Assembly (NCBI RefSeq): GCF_029094545.1
Contig: NZ_CP117835.1
Coordinates: 538,001 to 602,000 of the forward strand
Source: Alkalihalophilus pseudofirmus
GTDB taxonomy: Bacteria; Bacillota; Bacilli; Bacillales; Bacillaceae_D
Direction: 5' to 3'
Length of the DNA: 64,000 nucleotides
Below are positions 26,308 through 33,960 of the stretch, in pieces. The notes below the pieces were generated by a model. It saw only the letters and a list, made by a program, of their open reading frames with translations, was not told the origin of the DNA and did no database searches. Position 1 is the stretch's first letter; each line of letters opens with the position of its first letter. A program made the translations under genes and the position numbers.

Positions 26308-27758
26308 GACTGCCCCCGAGTTTTATCATTAGGATCTAATTCAGGTGCTCGTTTGGTTAGTAAAGGTTTAGGCAGCCTGAAGAAAATACTGACTAAATCT
26401 TTGAACGTCTCTATTTTACTAAAGGAAACATAAGAAGTTCCGAAAGATCGAAGAGAAGCGACATGAATAGTAAGAGACAGAAACCCTACAAAGAATCCAA
26501 ATAACCCTAACCCGGAGCTTAAAAAGAGGATATAAATCCGAGCAATAAATAGATTTCCTGTAAGTGATTGATTGACTAATGTGAAACTAGAAATGGCTGT
26601 TACCCCGACGACCACCAACATGGTGGGTGAAGTAATGCCGCCCCTTATCGCGGCATCACCAATAATTAACCCGCCTAAGACGGCTACTGTTTGGCCGACC
26701 CCTTTTGGAAGCCTTGCACCAGCCTCTTTAAACAGCTCGAACATAATTAACATAATAAGCATTTCTAGAAAATTTGAAAATGGCAAGCCGCTCCTGGAAA
26801 CAGATATCGTGGCGATTAAGGGAAAAGGAAGCTGCCCTAAATTATGTGAAGTTAGTGCCGTATAAAATCCCGGAAGAAAAATACTTGTTAACAACCCAAT
26901 GGTGCGAATGACTCTCTCAACAGAGGCAAAATAAAAACTAGTATTGTTATCTTCGGCTGTTTTTAATAGAAAGGATAAATTGGCAGGGGCAATAAGTGCC
27001 GTTGGCGAGCCGTCTACTATTAGAGCAACTCGACCTTGGTTTATGGCTTTTGTAACGAAATCTGGACGGCCTGTATAATTTATTAAAGGGAATAACGAAA
27101 ATTTTTGGTCAGATATGTAATCCTCTAACTCTTCGCTGCTTGTAAGGATGTCGGTGTCGATTTTAGTCAATCTAGCCTTTACAGTTTTTAAGATGTTTTC
27201 ATCAATAATGTCTGCGATATAGAGTAATGAAACGTTTGTATTTGATCGTTTCCCTATAGTGAAGTCTTCTACTACAAAACTAGGGGATTTTAAACGCTTT
27301 CGAACTAACCCCACATTTACTGATGCTTGTTCAATAAACCCATCTTTAGGACCTCTTGTCGATACCTCTGAGACAGATTCATCAGGGAAACGGGCAGGGA
27401 TTTTAGCAATATTTAAAAAGAAAACAGAATCTGACGTTTTCTCTTTAGAAGCGATATAAAGGTAGCCGTCATAAAGATACTTATATAATAAAGAGAACGA
27501 AAAAGATTTTTTCTTTATTGTTGTCAGTTGAACTAAAGTGGATAATTCTTCTAATTTAAACTCGTTTTCCTTTAAATATAAAAGGTTGGAATGCAGGGCC
27601 GTATGATCTATTAACGGTTCACAAAACATCAATAGAACATTCTCTTTAGGATAATCTTTAATCACGATGTCTGAGGAGGCGTGAAACTGTTGAGATAACC
27701 AGTCTTTATTTGTATATTGTTCATCATCATGACTAGAAAACCGGTTGTCTTGTGTCAT
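26304..27758 (-). CDS. Spore germination protein, GerAA family
   Basis: A subunit of the germinant receptor. A large hydrophilic N-terminal domain (about residues 1-280) includes VGLVRKRLKSPSFVVEDFTIG and GRPDFVTKAINQGRVALIVDGSP. It is followed by about five membrane segments with LPFPLIATISVSRSGLPF and the GGLIIGDAAIRGGITSPTML stretch. 484 residues, full length. The 4-base ATGA overlaps with both neighbours show tight translational coupling within one receptor complex. The germinant is unknown. Confidence 0.92.
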   Translation of the reverse strand: MTQDNRFSSHDDEQYTNKDWLSQQFHASSDIVIKDYPKENVLLMFCEPLIDHTALHSNLLYLKENEFKLEELSTLVQLTTIKKKSFSFSLLYKYLYDGYLYIASKEKTSDSVFFLNIAKIPARFPDESVSEVSTRGPKDGFIEQASVNVGLVRKRLKSPSFVVEDFTIGKRSNTNVSLLYIADIIDENILKTVKARLTKIDTDILTSSEELEDYISDQKFSLFPLINYTGRPDFVTKAINQGRVALIVDGSPTALIAPANLSFLLKTAEDNNTSFYFASVERVIRTIGLLTSIFLPGFYTALTSHNLGQLPFPLIATISVSRSGLPFSNFLEMLIMLIMFELFKEAGARLPKGVGQTVAVLGGLIIGDAAIRGGITSPTMLVVVGVTAISSFTLVNQSLTGNLFIARIYILFLSSGLGLFGFFVGFLSLTIHVASLRSFGTSYVSFSKIETFKDLVSIFFRLPKPLLTKRAPELDPNDKTRGQS

Positions 27759-28843
27759 AGCGAACCATTCCTTTCTTTTGTTTTTCGATCCATTATATAA
27801 AGGGTTATTAGTAAGAAGAGAGTGTGGATAACTAACACGATCAAAGCAATTGGAAAGTAATAAGTAAAGGTCCAGTCGTAAAAAAGGTAAGGGTCCATCG
27901 GCAGCACTGAAATGATATACGCTAAAATGAAAAGGATGTATACGCTTTTGCTTGTTTGGAGCTTATAATTTTTGAATATATTTACCAAAATAAATAAAAA
28001 AAGGCTGATCCGTACAATTCCACCTGAGAGCCATTGAAAGGTCGCAAAGAAGTCCACATTGGAAAAATATTTCCCGATGGTTAGGATCCGCCATTGTTCA
28101 TATGCTGGATACCTGAATAATGAAGAGTATTCCGGACCAAATTCGACAATTGTACCGATGGTCGGCCCTAACATTAATCCGATAATTAACAGCCCGATAA
28201 TAAGGATGCTTTTATACGAGAAGTTTTTACTGAAATGAGAATGAATAAAAAACAAAATGAAAAACTCCATGATGGGTAAAGAAGTATAAATTAAACCTTG
28301 GAACGTAGGGATAAGCCCATTTTCAAATAATGGGAGCAGTAACTCGTAATGTTTTTTCGGGATATTAGCCGTCGCGACGAAAAAGCCTAAAAAGACAACG
28401 AGTGGTAAAATTAATAAGCTCACATTTCCGATAGTGTTAAATCCTGAACGAACACAAAAAAAACAAAATAATAGCAGTAATCCATTGATAATCCATATAG
28501 ACAGATTAGGTGCGTAGGTTAATTGACTCCAATAGGCAATGTCTTTAATAGTAATGATCACACCCAAAAAAAGATAAGCAGCAAAAGGGAGAGTTATAAC
28601 GTAATACCAAACAGGAGACTTTGAATGTTTCTTTAGAAAAACAGGGATATCTTTTTTGTAGAGAAGACGTAAAATTTTATAAATAACAAATGCCCATACA
28701 ACCCATAAGAAGGTCGTTAAAAGAATGCTGATCCAGGAATCACGATGAGATACGGATAATAAAGCCGGAATAACTTGTACATGAGCAAATAAACCAACAC
28801 ATAAGAAGACAATGAAGGCTAGTGTGACGATTCCAAACGGCAT
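27755..28843 (-). CDS. Spore germination permease, GerAB family
   Basis: B subunit of the germinant receptor: an amino-acid-permease-like (APC superfamily) membrane protein of 362 residues with about ten membrane segments, thought to hold the germinant-binding pocket. Good AAGGGGGAT ribosome site. It is the first gene of the operon, so the order is B-A-C, whereas gerA- and gerB-type operons run A-B-C and gerK-type run A-C-B. No convincing SigG promoter was found in the 85 bp upstream. Confidence 0.9.
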   Translation of the reverse strand: MPFGIVTLAFIVFLCVGLFAHVQVIPALLSVSHRDSWISILLTTFLWVVWAFVIYKILRLLYKKDIPVFLKKHSKSPVWYYVITLPFAAYLFLGVIITIKDIAYWSQLTYAPNLSIWIINGLLLLFCFFCVRSGFNTIGNVSLLILPLVVFLGFFVATANIPKKHYELLLPLFENGLIPTFQGLIYTSLPIMEFFILFFIHSHFSKNFSYKSILIIGLLIIGLMLGPTIGTIVEFGPEYSSLFRYPAYEQWRILTIGKYFSNVDFFATFQWLSGGIVRISLFLFILVNIFKNYKLQTSKSVYILFILAYIISVLPMDPYLFYDWTFTYYFPIALIVLVIHTLFLLITLYIMDRKTKERNGSL

Positions 28844-28906
28844 TTTCTAATCCCCCTTCGCCTGTATTATCTATCCAATAGGTAAATTTATACTTTAAAT
28901 ATAAGA

Positions 28907-28936
28907 AAGCCTGAGACTTAACAAAGTCTCAGGCTT
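28907..28936 (-). terminator. Terminator of the GNAT gene
   Basis: Perfect 13-bp stem AAGCCTGAGACTT/AAGTCTCAGGCTT with a 4-base loop; it overlaps the GNAT stop codon. Minus-strand tail TCTTATATTT. Confidence 0.88.
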
Positions 28937-29480
28937 GTAGTGCTTTCCAATCTCGTCTTAACATCGAATAAATGACATGATCGACATAATGGTCATATAG
29001 CCATTCCGTTTCTCTAACAATTCCTTCTTGTATGAAACCAAGCCGCTCAGCTACAGCACGGCTTTTTTCATTTTGAACGGCTGCTCGTATCTCAACCCTG
29101 TTTAAACCGAGATCATGAAAAGCATGGTTGGTTAATGCTTTGACTGAATCAGACACGATGCCGTTCCCTTCGAATTCCTGCCCTATCCAATAGCCGATGG
29201 AGACACTCTTATTGTTCCAATCAATTGTATTAAAACTAGCAATACCTGCAATTTGTTTGTTATAGACAATGTAGGTGGTTAGGCTTTTTTGTTCGGCAAA
29301 ATTCTTTAAGTTAGCAAGTACAAACGATTTAGTATCTTCTGCTGTTTTCGAGTAATCAACCCAAGGAAGCCATTCTTTTAAATAAGCACGGTTGCGGTCT
29401 ATCAGTTGAAACGTTTCTTCAACGTCTTGTACAGCGACTAATTTTAAAGCGAGATCTTCACGAATATGGTGATAAAACAT
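28929..29480 (-). CDS. GNAT N-acetyltransferase (RimL/YdaF type)
   Basis: Acetyl-CoA-dependent N-acetyltransferase, 183 residues, the same length as B. subtilis YdaF. Motif A is IGYWIGQEFEGNGIVSDSV (Q/R-x-x-G-x-G/A type loop), followed by LGLNRVEIRAAVQNEKSRAV and AERLGFIQEG, the RimJ/RimL signature. The ATG at 29480 has GGAGG 8 bases ahead; an upstream in-frame ATG is part of that site. The true substrate, a ribosomal protein or a small amine, is unknown. Monocistronic. Confidence 0.85.
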   Translation of the reverse strand: MFYHHIREDLALKLVAVQDVEETFQLIDRNRAYLKEWLPWVDYSKTAEDTKSFVLANLKNFAEQKSLTTYIVYNKQIAGIASFNTIDWNNKSVSIGYWIGQEFEGNGIVSDSVKALTNHAFHDLGLNRVEIRAAVQNEKSRAVAERLGFIQEGIVRETEWLYDHYVDHVIYSMLRRDWKALQA

Positions 29481-29685
29481 AGCACAGGCCTCCATTTGGG
29501 TAAAATTTCTATTACCATATCATGGGTATAGACTCTGATCAATCAATTTTTAAAAAGGTAGTTCTAGCTTTACGTACAAAAAAACTAGTAATATAATAAA
29601 AAATATACATATTGTAAGAAAATTAATATTTTTCTTTCTTATTTGACTAGAAATATATCATTTGATTAACAAGGAGGAATTTTAA

Positions 29686-31305
29686 ATGAATGTACAACAT
29701 GATCCGCAAATGTATCCATATCCTTCCCAGAGGAATGTCGTCTATGGCCGGAAGGGAATGGTTGCTACTTCACAGCCGCTTGCCGCTCAAGCGGGTTTAG
29801 ACATTTTGAAACAGGGCGGAAATGCAATTGATGCAGCTATTGCTACTGCAGCCTGTCTGACAGTTGTAGAGCCGACATCTAATGGAATTGGCTCAGATTG
29901 CTTTGCGCTAGTGTGGGTAGATGGCAAGCTTCACGGATTAAATGGCAGCGGTCAAGCGCCGAACGCTTTATCAATTGATGCCGTAAAGGCTGCTGGACAT
30001 GATAAGGAGCTCCCTACATTCGGGATGACACCAGTCACGGTTCCTGGAACCCCGCGTGCGTGGGCTGAGCTATCTAGGAAATTTGGTAAGCTTCCTTTGA
30101 CAGAGGTGCTTAAACCAGCGATTGATTATGCTGAAGGTGGCTTTCCGGTTTCGCCAACTCTTGCTAAATATTGGAATGGGGCATTTACTACCTTTTCTAA
30201 GCTGTTTAAAGGAGAAGAATTTAAGGCGTGGTTTGAGACGTTTGCACCAGAAGGGCGTGCTCCGCGTGCAGGAGAAATGTGGAAATCTCCTGGTCATGCT
30301 GCTACGTTAAAAAAGATTGCCCAAACAGATGCAGAAGATTTTTACACAGGAGAAATTGCCGATCAGATTGATGCTTATTTTAAAGAATATAATGGATATT
30401 TACGCAAGGAGGACTTAGAAGCGTACCAACCTGAGTGGGTAGAACCGATCTCTGTTTCTTACCGTGGATATGATGTGTGGGAAATCCCGCCTAATGGCCA
30501 AGGTCTGATTGCATTAGAAGCGCTGAAGATTCTAGAAGGCTATGAATTTACCGAGAAAGATTCAGTTGATACCCTTCATAAACAAATCGAAGCGATGAAA
30601 CTTGCATTTATTGATGGAATGAAATACATTACCGATCCAAAAGACATGAAGGTGACACCGGATGCCCTGCTTTCAGAAAGCTATGCCAAAGAGCGCAGAG
30701 AGCTGATTGGTGAGGAAGCGCTCACACCGGAGCCAGGAACGCCGCCAAGAGGAGGAACTGTTTACCTTGCTGCAGCTGATGGTGAGGGGAATATGGTTTC
30801 CTTTATTCAAAGCAACTATATGGGCTTCGGTTCTGGTATTGTCGTTCCGGGAACGGGCATTGCGATGCAAAACCGTGGTCATAATTTCTCTTTAGATGAA
30901 ACCCATGACAACTGTTTGAAGCCTGGCAAGAAAACCTATCATACTATTATTCCGGGCTTTTTAACCAAAGGCGATGAGGCAGTAGGACCATTTGGTGTAA
31001 TGGGAGGCTTTATGCAGCCGCAAGGACATGTTCAAGTGGTGATGAATACAGTTGATTTTCATCTGAATCCGCAAGCTGCTCTAGATTCACCACGCTGGAT
31101 GTGGTCAGAAGGGAAAACAGTACATGTAGAAGGAAGCTTGCCTTCTCATTTAGCACAAGCCTTAAAAAGAAAAGGTCATGACATTCAAGTCGCTCTTGAA
31201 GGAGGTCCATTTGGAAGAGGACAGATTATCTGGAGAGATCCCAAGACGGGCGTACTAGCAGGAGGCACAGAACATCGTACAGACGGTGAAGTAGCAGCTT
31301 GGTAA
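29686..31305 (+). CDS. Gamma-glutamyltransferase-family protein (YwrD-like)
   Basis: Ntn-hydrolase that would cleave itself to expose a catalytic threonine, Thr358 in PRGGTVYLAAAD. The N-terminal GGNAIDAAIATAACLTVVEP and NGIGSDCFALVW are family signatures. There is no signal peptide, so unlike secreted GGT this 539-residue protein should be cytoplasmic, as in YwrD. The segment before the nucleophile (GTPPRGG) differs from classical GGTs, so glutathione activity is not assured. The next genes are the YwrC, YwrB and YwrA counterparts, the same neighbours as in B. subtilis. Confidence 0.87.
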   Translation: MNVQHDPQMYPYPSQRNVVYGRKGMVATSQPLAAQAGLDILKQGGNAIDAAIATAACLTVVEPTSNGIGSDCFALVWVDGKLHGLNGSGQAPNALSIDAVKAAGHDKELPTFGMTPVTVPGTPRAWAELSRKFGKLPLTEVLKPAIDYAEGGFPVSPTLAKYWNGAFTTFSKLFKGEEFKAWFETFAPEGRAPRAGEMWKSPGHAATLKKIAQTDAEDFYTGEIADQIDAYFKEYNGYLRKEDLEAYQPEWVEPISVSYRGYDVWEIPPNGQGLIALEALKILEGYEFTEKDSVDTLHKQIEAMKLAFIDGMKYITDPKDMKVTPDALLSESYAKERRELIGEEALTPEPGTPPRGGTVYLAAADGEGNMVSFIQSNYMGFGSGIVVPGTGIAMQNRGHNFSLDETHDNCLKPGKKTYHTIIPGFLTKGDEAVGPFGVMGGFMQPQGHVQVVMNTVDFHLNPQAALDSPRWMWSEGKTVHVEGSLPSHLAQALKRKGHDIQVALEGGPFGRGQIIWRDPKTGVLAGGTEHRTDGEVAAW

Positions 31306-31320
31306 TGTGAATAAAAAACG

Positions 31321-31352
31321 GGTTCAATCCTATTTGGTTTGAACCTGTTTTT
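31321..31352 (+). terminator. Terminator after the GGT-family gene
   Basis: GGTTCAA (31321-31327) with TTGAACC (31339-31345), then TGTTTTTG. Confidence 0.75.
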
Positions 31353-31472
31353 GTTTTTTATTTAGAAACTGTCTCACCATAATGTTCCTTCTCAGAAATA
31401 ATGTTTTACGTAAAATTACGCAAAACGGGCAGAGTACCTAAAAAATACGGCTTAAAAACAGTGTTCTAATTA

Positions 31473-31922
31473 TTATAGTTTTAATCCGCTTCGGCTCTTA
31501 AATCGTCTCAGGAGAATATGGCTTTCTACGCGGGTAATCCCTTCAAGTGCATACAGCTCTTCATTGATAAAGTTCTCTAATTGATCGAAGTCTTCGACTA
31601 GGACATGCATATGCAGAGTGCTTGGTCCGGTCATTTGATAGCAGCTAGCCACCTTAGGGTTTTCAGCTAAGGTCTCAGCCACTTGAACAAGAGAGGTTGG
31701 CTCACAATCCACTTCAAAAAACGCAGAGACGGATTTACCGACTTTATCAGAGTTGATAACGACACTGAACTTCTCAATGACTCCTTCTTCTTGGAGCTGA
31801 TGAATTCGCTCCCTGATCGCCACACGTGAGAGCCCTAATTCTTTAGCTATATCAACATAAGACATCCTGCCGTTATCAGTAAGCAAAGCTAGAATCTTTC
31901 GGTCTGTTGCATCTATTTTCAT
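31473..31922 (-). CDS. Lrp/AsnC-family regulator (YwrC/ChrS-like)
   Basis: Transcription regulator: an N-terminal winged helix-turn-helix (DATDRKILALLTDNGRMSYVDIAKELGLSR region) and a C-terminal RAM ligand/oligomerisation domain (residues about 65-140). 149 residues from the ATG at 31922 (GGTG ahead). It is divergent from the two chromate-transporter genes and, by synteny with ywrC, is the likely regulator of them; in B. subtilis that regulator is called ChrS. A 28-bp inverted repeat 42 bp upstream of its start is a good candidate operator. Confidence 0.85.
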   Translation of the reverse strand: MKIDATDRKILALLTDNGRMSYVDIAKELGLSRVAIRERIHQLQEEGVIEKFSVVINSDKVGKSVSAFFEVDCEPTSLVQVAETLAENPKVASCYQMTGPSTLHMHVLVEDFDQLENFINEELYALEGITRVESHILLRRFKSRSGLKL

Positions 31923-31963
31923 CTCATTCACCACTTATTCATTAGGCTACGTTTATTATATAT

Positions 31964-31991
31964 AACCAAAAATCATCTGTCACTTTTGGTT
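31964..31991. promoter_or_regulatory. Inverted repeat, candidate operator of the Lrp/AsnC regulator
   Basis: AACCAAAA (31964-31971) and TTTTGGTT (31984-31991) form perfect 8-bp arms around 12 bp, between the regulator and the divergent chromate genes. Dyad length and AT-rich centre suit an Lrp/AsnC dimer. Confidence 0.5.
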
Positions 31992-32146
31992 TGAGCAAAC
32001 ATAATGTCTTTGTTTGAAGAGTAGTCTATAATAAAAAGGAATCAAATATATCAAAAAATGTTCATTTTGTAAGTTTAATAAGGTATTATGTAATCATTAA
32101 TATACTATATAAATGTTAGCAGGAACGTTTTGCAGGGAGTGGGAGA

Positions 32147-32713
32147 ATGGATATTACATTGCAAAGAAACTTATTTATTGCCTTTTTTCGTTCGGGCATC
32201 CTTGGATACGGAGGAGGTCCTTCGACCATTCCGCTTGTCCATAAGGAAGTGGTCGAGCGCTTTGGCTGGATGAATGATCAAGAGTTTGCGGACGTATTAG
32301 CGCTTGGAAATGCGCTGCCGGGTCCAATTGCGACAAAAATGGCGGGCTATATCGGCTACAAAGTAGGGGGATGGGTTGGTTTAATCAATAGCCTCATCGC
32401 GACAGTTCTGCCTACTGTTCTTTTAATGGTCGGGCTGATCGGTCTTTTATCGTCATTTCGAGAGTCGCGTGTGGTGGCTGGAATGACAGCTGCAGTGGCC
32501 CCGGTTGTCGGCGTGATGCTGTTCGTTTTAACGATGCAATTTCTAAAGCAGTCTAAAAAAGGTATTGGTCTTGCTGTAACAATCGTTCTAAGTATCGTGA
32601 GTTTAGCTGCTTATCAACTTTTAGGCATTCATCCTGCCATTGTGATTGGGATATTAATTGTGTACGGATTAGCTGTACGTCCGAGACGTGAAAAAGAGGG
32701 GGCGGCATCATGA
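32147..32713 (+). CDS. chr3N: Chromate transporter, N-terminal-type subunit (YwrB-like)
   Basis: Short-chain CHR protein of 188 residues, one half of a two-subunit chromate exporter. The CHR signature is near the N-terminus, GILGYGGGPSTIPLVHKEVV, followed by GNALPGPIATKMAGYIGY. About six membrane segments. GGGAGTGGGAGA ribosome site. Its stop overlaps the start of the second subunit by 4 bases (ATGA), so the halves are translated together. Both halves are needed in the B. subtilis pair. Confidence 0.88.
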   Translation: MDITLQRNLFIAFFRSGILGYGGGPSTIPLVHKEVVERFGWMNDQEFADVLALGNALPGPIATKMAGYIGYKVGGWVGLINSLIATVLPTVLLMVGLIGLLSSFRESRVVAGMTAAVAPVVGVMLFVLTMQFLKQSKKGIGLAVTIVLSIVSLAAYQLLGIHPAIVIGILIVYGLAVRPRREKEGAAS

Positions 32714-33252
32714 TTTATTGGGAGTTGTTTTTAGCCTTCTTCATTCCTGGTATTGTCGGCTATGGGGGAGGACCAGCGTCTATTCCTCTAATCCAGACAG
32801 AGGTTGTCAACCGCTATGGGTGGGTGACAGTAGAAGAATTTGGAGAGCTGCTTGCTATTGGAAATGCGCTGCCGGGACCGATTGCCACAAAAATGGCAGG
32901 TTATATCGGCTATGAAGTAGGTGGTGTACTCGGTGCATCTGTTGCTTTATTTGCAACAATTGCTCCTTCTTTAATTATTATGATTTTCTTATTGGGCATT
33001 TTGTATAAGTTCAAAGATTCTCCTCGTGTGAAAAGGATGACCGGACTTATTAAGCCTACCATTGCTATTTTACTAGGCGTCCTTGCCTTTGAGTTCTTTG
33101 ATACATCTGTATTCAACTCAGGATGGGTTCAAACGATCTTTCTTATTGTTATTAGCTATCTGCTTCTTGAAAGGTGGAAAGTACACCCTGCTCTAGTCAT
33201 AGCAGGGGCGTTGCTATACGGCGGCTTATTTCTGGGGCATGGCGGTGTGTAG
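32710..33252 (+). CDS. chr3C: Chromate transporter, C-terminal-type subunit (YwrA-like)
   Basis: Second short-chain CHR subunit (180 residues), paralogous to the first: GIVGYGGGPASIPLIQTEVV and GNALPGPIATKMAGYIGY are repeated almost word for word. It should insert with opposite topology, as known for such pairs. It ends just before a palindromic repeat region, whose first partial copy starts within 15 bp of the stop. Confidence 0.88.
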   Translation: MIYWELFLAFFIPGIVGYGGGPASIPLIQTEVVNRYGWVTVEEFGELLAIGNALPGPIATKMAGYIGYEVGGVLGASVALFATIAPSLIIMIFLLGILYKFKDSPRVKRMTGLIKPTIAILLGVLAFEFFDTSVFNSGWVQTIFLIVISYLLLERWKVHPALVIAGALLYGGLFLGHGGV

Positions 33253-33259
33253 GGTTAAT

Positions 33260-33330
33260 CCTGCTCTAGGCACCGCAGGAGTCTCCGCATAGTTCATCCG
33301 CTTGGGTTATTGCATTTTGTAATGATTATG
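33260..33330 (-). repeat. GC-rich palindromic repeat, copy C (partial, minus)
   Basis: CCTGCTCTAGGCACCGCAGG followed by AGTC and TTCATCCGCT, as at the right end of copy A (12427-12466). The left part found in copy A is absent here. Then comes GGAGCGATTTAGTTA, as beside copy A. Confidence 0.75.
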
Positions 33331-33430
33331 TGGAGCGATTTAGTTAGGCTCAGTTCAAAATCTGAACCGTCCTCCGTTTACTAAATCACTGAGCAACGAA
33401 CAAGTTCGATAAGGGTGCATTATATAACAT

Positions 33431-33569
33431 CCTTCCTCTGTTGATTGGAGCAGAAGGCGCCGACTCCAGCGGGATGCGCGTGACCAGGGAGACCCCACAG
33501 GAGTGTATGTAACGACGAGGAGGCTCCCGGGCCGCCCGCGGAAAGCGTGCGCCTGCAGCGGAAATCAAC
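33431..33569 (+). repeat. GC-rich palindromic repeat, copy D (plus)
   Basis: Near-identical to copy B (12611-12745) at both ends; the internal hairpin region is replaced by a different ~20-bp segment. GATTTAGT (near 33336) and ACTAAATC (near 33380) form an inner inverted repeat between copies C and D. Confidence 0.82.
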
Positions 33570-33813
33570 ACTTATGGCAGGGAGGGCCTTTTCACATTTT
33601 GTGTGGCTATAGTAGGTATCCTGCTAGAGCAAATCGACGAGGAGGCAACTGGTGCTGCCCGCGGAAAGCGTGCGCCTGCAGCGGAAAGCAACAACTACAG
33701 CAGGGTAGGCTTTTTCATATTGTACGGGGCTAATAGGTATCCGGCTAGAGAAAACCGACGAGGAGGTAACTGGTGCCGCCTGCAGAAAGCGTGTACCTGG
33801 AGTGTAAATCAAC
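33570..33813 (+). repeat. Two further tandem 3'-end copies (E and F), ~122-bp period
   Basis: The end motif (CGCGGAAAGCGTGCGCCTGC ... ATCAAC) of copy D ends at 33569 and recurs ending at 33692 and 33813 (steps 123 and 121 bp). Between them the spacer is also shared: GGTATCC-GCTAGAG and CGACGAGGAGG. Copy F is the most diverged. Short open frames here are not credible genes. Confidence 0.75.
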
Positions 33814-33814
33814 A

Positions 33815-33842
33815 GTCGCTGTAAGCAGGAGCGACTTCTTTA
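33815..33842 (+). terminator. Hairpin at the end of the repeat block
   Basis: GTCGCT (33815-33820) with AGCGAC (33830-33835), then TTCTTT. Possibly the effective terminator of the chromate operon. The rest of 33843-33960 is AT-rich and carries only the next gene's ribosome site. Confidence 0.45.
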
Positions 33843-33960
33843 GGTAGTCATCGTCTATTTTTTATTTTTTTAAATGTTCAAAATCTTATAGCGGTATAGA
33901 AAAAGGTTTGTTAAAGTTAGGTTAGTACGGATTACGAAATATTCAAGGAGGAACATACAT

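Noticed and set aside
33386-33824. Several frames of 60-76 aa
   Set aside because: Same repeat family as at 12.5 kb; translations are Arg/Gly/Ala-rich and mutually similar because the DNA repeats.
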